From the NCBI GenBank assembly GCA_963920525.1, contig OY986438.1:180584888-180648887 (forward strand): DNA of 64,000 nt, read 5' to 3'. The first letter of the stretch is position 1. Each line of letters opens with the position of its first letter. This stretch comes from Dichetophora obliterata. Taxonomy: Eukaryota; Arthropoda; Insecta; Diptera; Sciomyzidae. The notes beneath the pieces are model-generated. The model was not told the DNA's origin. It did no database searches and was given only the letters and a program-made list of their open reading frames with translations. The translations under genes were made by a program, and so were the position numbers. Shown here one piece after another: positions 55,645 through 64,000 of the stretch.

Positions 55645-55832
55645 TATGACTTAAAGCAAACACATAAATAAAAAAAACGAATGCGTTTTAACGAAATTTC
55701 TACGAATCAGAAATAAAGACATAGAGAGAGATAAAGAGAGAAAGATAGAGAGTTGCGCTCTCGCCTACTCGTTTGTTAGTTGGCTCGAATCTGAATTGTC
55801 ACAGGCACACACACAGCGCACTCGCCTACTAG

Positions 55833-56010
55833 CCCAGTGGGCAATTGCAGAAGTACGAAGACCTTCTAGCAGGCTTGCGTTAGGTTTTTAAAGGCCTTCC
55901 ACACTCCTTGCAAACACCGTTTAATTGTTTGTTTGGAATGGGAAAATTTGTCAGTACTTCCGCACTCACTTTACTCAAAAGCCCTGCTAAAAGCGCTTTT
56001 TTAAAAATGT
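55833..56010. mobile_element. CCCAGTGGG-family MITE, copy D, 3'-truncated
   Basis: Starts CCCAGTGGGCAATTGCAG and follows copies B and C through CCTTCTAGCAGGC, TTGCAAACACCGTTT and ATGGGAAAATTTGTCAG. It stops after AAAAGCGCTTTTTTAAAA. No right end. Confidence 0.8.
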
Positions 56011-56079
56011 ATTCTTATTGTATTTTCTCATAAGCCCTGATTATGCTACTTTTTTATTGTTTGCTATTGCACTTTTACA

Positions 56080-56420
56080 TCATTAAATAAAAAATTATAA
56101 GTCATTAAATAATATATATTAAAAAATAATCAAGACAATCTTTTCATTTGACATCATTTGATCATTTAGAGCAATTATATTATAGGTAATTTGGCATAGT
56201 AAAACATTTTATTTACATTTTTTCACATTTAATTTGGATTTAATTTATCTGTTTATTATTAAGAAAAGATAATATTTACTATATGATTATAAAGGTAATT
56301 TCCTTAATTAAAAGCAATTTGACATTGTAAAATATATCATTTACATTTAAATAAAGAATCATTAAATAACATGTTTAAAAAAAATTTAAATCATTTTTTC
56401 ATTTGAGATCATTTGATATA
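56080..56420. repeat. About 250-bp imperfect direct repeat, AT-rich
   Basis: CAATCTTTTCATTTGACATC/ATTTGATCATTTA near 56140 is echoed by AATCATTTTTTCATTTGAGATC/ATTTGATATA near 56390. CATTAAATAA motifs precede each. Weakly conserved. Confidence 0.4.
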
Positions 56421-56425
56421 TCGTA

Positions 56426-56649
56426 CACCCTCTTCTAAAGTGACTCAAAATTTTTACATTTTCAGGAGAAGCAAAAAACATTTTTTCCTTACTCCATACA
56501 AAACAAAGAGACAAAACGAATTTTTTAATTAAAAACTAAAAATATGTATACAAAATTAAGACAGCCGATGTCGATGATCACTACGATCAGTTTTACACGA
56601 AAAAGTAAGAATTTGGAAATCTTGAGTTGTATCACTTTTGAAGAGGGTG
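56426..56649. mobile_element. MITE with CACCCTCTTC ends, TA duplication
   Basis: The ends CACCCTCTTCTAAAGTGACT and inverted CACCCTCTTCAAAAGTGATA are bordered by TA (56424-56425, 56650-56651). 224 bp, non-coding. The TA target suggests a Tc1/mariner-type helper. Confidence 0.75.
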
Positions 56650-56659
56650 TATATATTTT

Positions 56660-58570
56660 TAACATAAGTCGTTAAGAGCAGATATGCCAGTAATTTTTAA
56701 AAGCGCCTAAATAGGGCTAATTAATAGTTGTTTATGTAAAAATATTTGTTAGGGGTAAATTCATTTCTTTAATATATTAAAATTCAACTTCTTAAAACTC
56801 TACCCTTTGGATAATATAGAAGTAATATTTCGGAAGTAATAATGATGGAATAATGATTTGGATTAGAAAAGAAATTTATATTAATAGTTATATAAAATTT
56901 TGGCTTAAACCCTTCATTACATTTTTGAGGGGTTGGTTCTCAATAAATTTTTTTTTTAAATAAATTATTTATGTATGAATGTATTAAATCTAAAAATAAA
57001 TTCCTTAAAGTTAATTTCTAGGATCCAATGATTAGTGGCTTTTAACTTATAGGGGAATACTTTGAGGAGTTTTATTAAGAGAAAATTGTATAGCGGTCAT
57101 TCCATATGAAATCGGAAGCTTGTGAGTTTCGAACATTTCTGTAAAAATTTGGTACTTTGCACGTACTTTGCACGTACATAGTACTTAAAAATAGAAAAAT
57201 ATTTGCATATTTTGTTTTGTAATTTGTTTACATATTTTGTTTACACTATCTTTAACCCACATTTTTGCATTTGCAGTTTTTTATATCTCTTATGATTTAG
57301 AAGTGATCAAAAACAGTTATTGCTCACACTACTAGAAATGCTCTGAAAAAATTTGTTTTTTACTCTCCTGAAAAGTTACTGAAATATATATAACTGTTTT
57401 TGTTGGCGCAGCGACAATATGTACCTAGCTTATAAAAAAATACTAAAAATTCCATGTTTAATTAAAAATTAAAGTATTTTGTACTTAAAATTGTGTAGTC
57501 AGTTTTTGAAAATTTCGTTTAAAATAGTAAACATTGATTATCCAACATCAAATTTTGAGAGTGCATTTAGAATGAATGCCTCAATACGATAATATTTTCA
57601 AAATGCCAAAAAACTAGTGGTGCTGACTATGAAAAATGTGAATGAAATTTTTAGTGGTCAAAAAATTTAAAATTTTGTACAAAAGTGTTTGTAAAAAAGG
57701 ACACCACAATAAAGACCAATTCAAGGTCTTTAAAATATGCCCCAAAAATTTTTTTGTAGGACTAACGGTTTAGAAGATATAGTTGCTTGAATACATGTTT
57801 GAATGACAATTTCTGATTTTCTTTTGAATTTTTCACTGTGTATAACTGCAAAAAAAATAAAAATTGTATAAAAAAGTATGCAAATAATTTTTGTTTTTGA
57901 AGTTTTATCGACGTGAAAAATTTGAAAAAAGTCGGAATCGTCAAAATAAGTTTTTGGACAAAAGCGTCCGATGTGACATGGAATGACCGATAGGGGTAAA
58001 TAGATAAACATAAAACCGAATATGTTTTATTATAAAAGTATATTGGAGTAGATTTAAGAGTATATTGGTTATAGAATAATAGACAACACTAATTTTATTT
58101 TCATATGAGAAATATTATGGGAAAAGTTATCTTTCCACTATGAGTTGATGTAAAGATATATTAATAAAATCACGTAATATTTTGATTCTGCCATATAGTG
58201 TGTCTTTAAATAGTGGTTATAGGGGATTAAATTTTATTTTTGTATAAAATATGTTCGAAGGTAGTTATTAGCAAAATAACACATGAAATTATCAAAAGTG
58301 ATTAGTTATTAAATACTGCATTGTACCACTTTAACTACGCTTTATTAATTATTTTTTCTGGAATAGCTAAATCAATTCCATTATTTAATAAAAGCAGAGT
58401 TCCTTGTAAGCATTGGCATTTTTTTAACACACAAGAATCTCACTGTTATGTGACGATTTATACCAAATCACACCACACGCAAGCCGCGTAAAGGGACTTC
58501 GCATAAAAAGGAATTCTACGTCTATACTTACGATACTATCGAAACTGTACTTATTAAAAGATTTTTTATT
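56660..58570. other. AT-rich stretch without a supported gene
   Basis: Open frames at 57730-58011 (minus) are lysine/phenylalanine-rich and overlap each other in different frames. No motif or repeat ends were found. Confidence 0.35.
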
Positions 58571-58585
58571 ATATTTTTTATTTAA

Positions 58586-58938
58586 GCATAGTACTCTGGT
58601 CAGTTTCATGTAAAATTCCACTCCAATCTCTATACAAAAAGTGACAGCTGGGAAACAAGCGTGTAAATTTTCGCCAGAGCAGTACTCTGTTCCGCTGCGT
58701 AAAATTATCGCAACATGTTTCTGAGCAACATTTTTTCACGACAATTTAATTGTACTGCCTATTAATTTTGAAGTGAAAAGAGAGCTGTCATATTAAATCT
58801 CTCAACTTATTCTCTGAGTCTATCTGAGAAACGTTGCCATAGGAATTCCTCGCAACAAACTTTAAGTCAGAAATTTCACGCAACAAATAAATAGCTGTTG
58901 CCAGCGAAATTTCACGTAAACAAACAGAGTACTAGGCT
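58586..58938. mobile_element. TTAA-flanked MITE, copy 2
   Basis: Ends GCATAGTACTCTGGTCAG and inverted AGCCTAGTACTCTGTTTG, TTAA at 58582-58585 and 58939-58942. Reverse-complement counterpart of 31876-32249 over its whole length. Confidence 0.75.
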
Positions 58939-58959
58939 TTAAGCTAAAACTTTTTTGTT

Positions 58960-60400
58960 TCTTTTTTTAGTTTCACACTTTTTTAGTTTGTTTTTTTAGA
59001 ATTATAAAAAAACCATAAACCAATATATTTTTTAAATAAAATTTTTTCAATTTTAGAAAGTTACATCTAGTGCTCTTATTTTGCGTTTTTATCAATAAAT
59101 TATCTTCATGACAACTTTTATTTTTTTTTCAAGTTGTCGAAAGTTATAAAAGTTATATATTCATCAAGGGATGCGGCTTAGCCGAACGTTTGTAAAACTA
59201 AAGTTTTTTCGTAATTAACAAATACTTTTATCAAATGTTTTTTTAATGTTAATTTTAGTATATAATAAATATGGAAGTAAAAAAATTAAGTATATCAACA
59301 AAAAAAAAATCCATGTATAACTTCATTGTACCAGAAGTTTTATTTAAAAGAGATTTAAAATTAGATCACGCTTACAATTCTAATTAATACAAATTATTTC
59401 TATGAGCCACGCAGTTTCTTATCGCGCCCGCAGTACATCACCGTCACAACTAAAACATCACAAATTTTTATGAGAGGCAAAAACTGTAGAGCCTGCAGAA
59501 GCCACTAAACTAATGGCGTTTTTGTCTCTCGAAAAAATTTTACATTTTTTCTGCCCTTTTTGGAAATTTTGACCTCTTGAGAAATAAATAGTGACCTATA
59601 AAACTGAATCGTGTTCTTTTCTTTTTACGCTGTTGCATTGTATTTGCCTTAATGCTAATATATTAGATTTTTATACTTTCTAAGGGGGGTTTTCACCCCT
59701 AAAACACCCCTTGTCAACGGGCCTGACTCCTACCTATTTTTGTCCCACTTTGCCATGGCAGCGAGCGATGTTACGTTTGTATTGCAGCACGAACCAAACC
59801 AACAACCACAACGAGAACATAATCAGTTTTTGAAGCATTTATGGATGATTTTTCTCATACAAAAACTTTAATTTTATCTTCTTAAATTTTTGTGATTTTA
59901 TTGAAACAGTGATAAATCCTAAGTTAGATATTCGTTTCATTGGCCACATAGCTGATATATTGGCATATATTTTATCTTTGTATAATGAATATTAAAGGCT
60001 TTTGGTATACCCCAAAGTGTAAGTAAAAACGCTACATATGCATGAAAACTTTGCGAAAAAGACCCCCCCCCCATACAAACCGTGCTGTTAAACGTAATTC
60101 TAAGTCGAAAATTATTTTTGTTCTGAGAATAAAGTACTGCATTGGCCTAAATTTAGAGCACAAACAAATTTTCAGGCAATTTGGGAAAATTTTTTACTAA
60201 ATATAAAAAAACGACAATTTGTACAGCATTTAACAATGTACTAACTAACCCCTTAAAACATTGTTGAAAAATCACGACTTTTATAAAATTATGTTGTTAT
60301 TGAAAGCGGTATCAGTGATATCACTGCCGTTATATATAAATAATCACTTTGTTTTTTAAATTAAGTCAATTTTGGAAAATAGACGGTACTTCGAGTAATC
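58960..60400. other. AT-rich stretch, one DNA-transposon-like end
   Basis: AAGGGGGGTTTTCACCCCTA followed by AACACCCCTTGTCAACGGGC (59680-59725) resembles GC-rich hAT-type ends. Its inverted form starts CAGGCCCGTTGACAAGGGG. No partner end seen. No gene. Confidence 0.3.
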
Positions 60401-60401
60401 T

Positions 60402-61300
60402 ATGTATATAAAATAAAGTCGGGTTTGTTACACCATTTATAACTCAAGAACGGCTGGACCGATTTTAATGCTCTTTTATTTGTTGGAATTGTGTTCATAC
60501 CGAATAGCAGAATAACTATTAAAATATTGGAAAAACTCAGAGGGGGTGGCACCTCCTACTCAAATCAAATCTTCTATACCGAATAGCTCGAATTATAAGT
60601 CGCACAGTAACGGAATTCGGTATTCGACCTTAGTTTTCACTTGCCGTTCTACTGGTAAAATTTTATGGGCGTTGGACGTAGGGCGTAGCACTTTTTCAGC
60701 TGACCACATTTTCAGTATAACTTTCTTTACTTTATAAGTCACACATTAGTGAAACTCGGTTAGAACGTACTATTTAGTCGTGTCTTTTGACTGGCAAAAT
60801 TGAGCAAATATAGGCCAAAGTGGCGTGGCACCGCCCATACAATTCAAATTTATGATATCGAATAGCTTTGGAACTAAATGCCGTATAATAATGAAATTTA
60901 GTATGGAGTTGCCACTTGGTGATATCCTTCTACTGGAAAACTAGGATGGGCTTTGGAAAAGAGGGTGTGGCTCCGCCCATACACTTTAAATTTTTGATAT
61001 CAGATAGCTTTGGAAATGTCGTATAACATTCATACATTCAGTATGCAATTACTATTGGGTGATATCCTTCTACTCGAAAACTGAGACGGTCATTGAACAA
61101 AAGGGTGTGGCTCCGCCCATACAAGCTAAATTTTTTATATCGAATAGCTTTGGAGATATATATCATATAACAATGAAATTCGGTATTGAGTTACTTATTG
61201 GTCAGGTATTTCTACTGGAAAACTGGCACGGGCATTGGAAACTTGGCGTGACTTCGCCCACACAAGCTAAATTTAATTCAATATACTTTACTGCAAAAAC
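60402..61300. repeat. Helitron-like 5' segment followed by a 140-bp tandem array
   Basis: Starts TCTATGTATATAAAATAAAG and contains AACTCAAGAACGGCTGGACC, then units marked by GGTGTGGCTCCGCCCATACA (near 60822, 60965, 61105, 61245; a weaker one near 60546). Each also has ATCGAATAGCTTTGGA and GATATCCTTCTACTGGAAAA. The spacing is about 140 bp. A TC-start and many TA/AT-rich copies are compatible with a Helitron-class repeat, but no Rep/helicase or CTRR hairpin end was identified. Confidence 0.6.
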
Positions 61301-61504
61301 TAACTTTTTTTCTGTCATTGAATAATCAAAACCAAATCTTCTAAACGAATAAAAATTTCTTCATTTTTAATTTTAAAATTGTAACTTTTGCAACTGAAAG
61401 AGATTTTTATCTTCATCACTTTTTGGTAAAGTTGGTTTTATTGCATTTTCCCTAAAATAGAAAAAAAATTAAAAATAAAAAAAAATTTTAAAAAATCATT
61501 TGTT

Positions 61505-61586
61505 CCGCTCATTGTGGGAATCGATCCCACTACCTGATGGCTTCAAAACTGATGGTTGAGCCAACTGAGCTATCGAAAGCACATTT
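61505..61586 (-). other. tRNA-like sequence (pseudogene or SINE head)
   Basis: On the minus strand TAGCTCAGTTGG (A box) is followed by a perfect T-arm (5-bp GTGGG/CCCAC stem around ATCGATT). The acceptor stem pairs at only about four of seven positions and the D and anticodon arms do not fold well. A T-run (an A-rich tail on the minus strand) follows at about 61470-61490. It is unlikely to be a functional tRNA. Confidence 0.55.
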
Positions 61587-61721
61587 ATTCAAGTTGAAAT
61601 GTATTAAAATAATTTCCTAATAGAATTCGCTATAAAATTAAATGACAACAGTGAAATGACAATGACAGCAGTGTACTATATTTTTCTTAGACACAAACTA
61701 ATCGTGTTTGTCATATGCATA

Positions 61722-61855
61722 TCTATATACATAAAACAAAGTCGGGTTTGTTACACCATTTATAACTCAAGAACGTCTGGACCGATTTTAATGATCTTTC
61801 ATTTGTTGGATTTGTGTTCATTTCGAATAGCAGTTGCTTCAATAAAGTAAATGTC
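61722..61855. repeat. Helitron-like 5' segment, copy 2
   Basis: TCTATATACATAAAACAAAG then GTCGGGTTTGTTACACCATT and AACTCAAGAACGTCTGGACC match 60402-60530. Stops near AATAGCAGTTGC before the tandem units. Confidence 0.7.
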
Positions 61856-61937
61856 TTGCTGATACGCTATTGAAATACTTCAGTTTTGTACTTAAAAAAC
61901 TATTACTTAATAAATTTTTTGTATTAATTTTATCACA

Positions 61938-63747
61938 TTTGTTTTTTTTTTTTTTTTTTGGGTTCGCCTGGAGGTATGAAATCTTCCAAAGATATGTATA
62001 CCCGTCCTATACGCATGCACGATTTACATTCTAAAATCTGCCCGAATTAGCCGGGACAGATAGAATGCACCTACGTACTAAAACATACCCCCTATTGGCA
62101 ATTAGGATTTTCCACTAAGCACATTAATTGGCTTTTCAGCGGAATTTAAAAATTGAATATATATAAAACGCGTATTTAAGTATACTTGATTCTATATAAA
62201 TAAGCAACATCGAATTAAATAATAGTAATTATCAATTTAAGGTACCCGAAAAACAATCAAAACCACTAAACTCATTTTAACTGGTTTGCGGCCATTGTCC
62301 AACCCAAGGACCTACGTGGAAATGAGATAAATCTCATATCCGCCAAATCAATATCCCAATTAGTTGGATATGCATTTGGGCCAACACAGGCATAAACTTG
62401 TGTAGAAAAGAGATATACTCTGTCACATCAATCCAGGTGATAGTGTGAGTTCAGTCTAATTTCAAATCAGGAAACCACGTGAGCACGTAAATCACAATTC
62501 GATTTAAAATTAAAATATTGAATAATTAAAAAGTAAGTTTTAAAAACGATTCATATTTGATGGTGCTTACTTTATAAAACATAATATCGAGACAAAAAGG
62601 AGAAACAGAACAATCTCAATTACCAATATTACATTGTTATAAAACTGCGTTAGGTATAACAGGATAAAGTTAAATTGATTTAATTATTTAAATGTAACAT
62701 AATTTTCCGTTTTAAAACGTCTACCGAATCAGAAAAATTAATCATGTTGAAGTTATCATTGAAATCACTGCACATACATCGTAAAGGTTCATGAAGAGCG
62801 TAATTAGAACTGCACTGACTCAACTTGAAAAACAGAAAATATCTAGTTCCTCTCCTTGGGATGTTAAAATTTAGAGCTGAGATGAGATATTCCGAATTAA
62901 TCTCGCCACGAATTAATTTATACAGAAACATGACATCAAGCATCATTCTTCTACTTCTTAGGGAAGGTAGTAAAATAATTTTAAGGCGTATTTCATACGA
63001 TTGAAGCATAATATTGGGGTTCCAACGACTATGACGTAAAGCAAAAAGTAAAAACTGCTTTTGAACGGATTCTATGGCGTCGATATAGACATTATATTGT
63101 GGGTTCCATACAACTGATGCATATTCAAGAATTGGCCTTACGAGAGAGGTATATAATAATTTAGTAGTAAAGGGATCACTGATCACTGACAACGTGGAGA
63201 TTGAAGCGAAGTTTTGAATCCATAATAACACCAAGATCGAGAAAACTGGAAACTATTTCTAATTTAGTGTTATTTATAGTGTAATTTATGTTACTAGCAG
63301 ATCTTCGCGAGAATGTCATTTGCATACATTTTTTTAAGTTGAGATTTAATATATTTAAGCTATACCAGTCCACAAGTCTATTTAGATCAGATTGTAAAAG
63401 ATGTCGTTCTTCGGGTGATTTGTAGCAAAGAAAAAGTTTCACGTCGTCAGCGTACATTAAGACGTTACAGTGTTTTATTACCGAAGGAAGATCTTTAATG
63501 AATTGTAAAAACAAAACCAGTCCAAGATGACTGCCCTGAGGAATGCCAGAAGTGACCGAAATACTTTTTGAAAGAGAATTCTTATATAAAACGTTTTGAG
63601 TACGTCTAGATAAATACGAATTTATCCAATGTAATAATGTGACAGGAAACCCAATAAGGTGGAGTTTTTTCAAAAGAAGATAATGATTAACACTGTCGAA
63701 AGCTTTGCTAAAGTCCGTATAAATAACATCAGTCTGATTATCTAAAT
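61938..63747 (-). mobile_element. Non-LTR retrotransposon, 5'-truncated
   Basis: On the minus strand, ORF2 sequence enters at about 63747 (LDNQTDVIYTDFSKAFDSVN) and ends at 62680. The T run at 61938-61957 is a plausible poly(A) tail after a 720-bp 3' UTR. Upstream of 63747 the sequence changes to a Helitron-like segment, so the 5' part was lost or replaced. Confidence 0.65.
62680..63747 (-). pseudogene. LINE reverse transcriptase, frameshifted
   Basis: The first frame carries DFSKAFDSVNH, GIPQGSHLGLVLF, LMYADDVKLF and FLDLGVIMDSKLRFNLHVVS, ending at 63176. The second frame resumes SDPFTTKLLYTSLVRPILEY, SVVWNPQYNVYIDAIESVQK, LPSLRSRRMMLD and MFLYKLIRG, to a stop at 62680. The junction at about 63176-63190 (CAGTGATCAGTGATCCC) loses frame and is probably also short of residues that normally separate these motifs. 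LVLF replaces the usual PLLF after the GIPQGS motif. Jockey-like and different from the other LINEs here. Confidence 0.85.
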
Positions 63748-64000
63748 TAATAAAATAAAGTCGGATTAGTTATACCATTTACATAAAACATATAACATAT
63801 AAAGATCGGCTGAACCAATTTAAATAATCTCTTATTGATTGGATTTTTCTTTGCCCCAAATAGCAAAATAGCTTTTAAAATATCGAAAAAATTCACGGAA
63901 AAAAATAATATTAAAGTTAATTATCTACATTCTCAGGTGCATTCAACAATGTATCAACCACCGCAATCCATAGTGGATTACGTGCAATAGAGGCACCACC
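63748..64000. repeat. Helitron-like 5' segment, copy 3 (runs off the window)
   Basis: ATTAATAAAATAAAGTCGGA, GTTATACCATTTA, GGCTGAACCAATTT and AAATAGCAAAATAGCTTTTA match 60402-60530 in diverged form. The last bases, GAGGCACCACC, resemble the GGTGGCACCTCC start of the 140-bp units. Confidence 0.6.

Noticed and set aside
57730..58011. Minus-strand frame of 93 residues
   Set aside because: Low-complexity Lys/Phe-rich, overlapped by a second frame, no motif or conserved neighbour.

Overview
The window is AT-rich eukaryotic DNA with a mobile-element content typical of an insect, most likely a higher fly (Diptera). The evidence is two mariner transposons, APE-type non-LTR retrotransposons with (TAAA)n or poly(A) tails, tRNA-derived SINEs, DINE-1/INE-1-like repeats with a GGCGTGG/GACAGACAG/CTGATCAAGAATAT signature, and many small inverted-repeat elements. 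There are no bacterial-type operons or ribosome sites, and I cannot name the species.

Only one ordinary host gene can be supported: a small two-exon gene at about 51.45-52.18 kb (+). It has a TATA box, an in-frame 80-bp intron, a signal peptide, a histidine-rich and acidic mature protein, and a poly(A) signal. Almost everything else that codes is transposon-derived.

Layout. 0-8 kb: degenerate DINE-like repeats, a Harbinger/Tourist-like MITE (2.24-2.47 kb), a direct-plus-inverted repeat cluster (4.9-5.2 kb), a TA-flanked MITE (6.2-6.96 kb) and a SINE fragment (7.4-7.7 kb). 8.4-9.8 kb: a Transib-like element with CACAGTG-type ends and a 5-bp target duplication, with a LINE fragment inside. 10.1-12.8 kb: a hAT-like element with an 8-bp target duplication, containing an approximately 800-bp AT-rich foldback. 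13-14.6 kb: a second large foldback with arms of about 600 bp. 15-20 kb: mostly single-copy-looking sequence plus a tRNA-like head with a long ACCTT pentamer tail. 20.5-22 kb: a tRNA-like-bearing MITE next to a broken LTR-retrotransposon integrase. 25.1-29.2 kb: a nearly complete LINE ORF2 (minus strand, three stops) whose 3' tail was hit by mariner copy 1.

30.7-33.6 kb: minisatellites interrupted by a dead hAT element that itself hosts two MITEs. 33.7-35.0 kb: a SINE split by a 5'-truncated LINE. 36.1 and 53.5 kb: two copies of another SINE. 42.3-44.2 kb: a MITE of the 20.5-kb family split by an apparently intact mariner (copy 2). 45.9-49.4 kb: DINE-1-like repeats and a 1.7-kb element with very long inverted termini. 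54.2-56.6 kb: tandem repeats and more MITEs. 58.6 kb: second copy of the TTAA-flanked MITE at 31.9 kb. 60.4-64 kb: 140-bp tandem array, Helitron-like repeats and a frameshifted LINE.

The nested insertions, with unoccupied paralogous sites in the same window, give a relative history: LINE, then mariner copy 1; MITE, then mariner copy 2; SINE, then truncated LINE. The stretches that look single-copy (about 3.1-4.8, 14.6-16.4, 17.3-18.4, 22.2-25.1, 29.2-30.7, 36.4-37.4, 38.6-41.0 and 49.5-51.4 kb) hold no recognisable gene and are probably intergenic or intronic.
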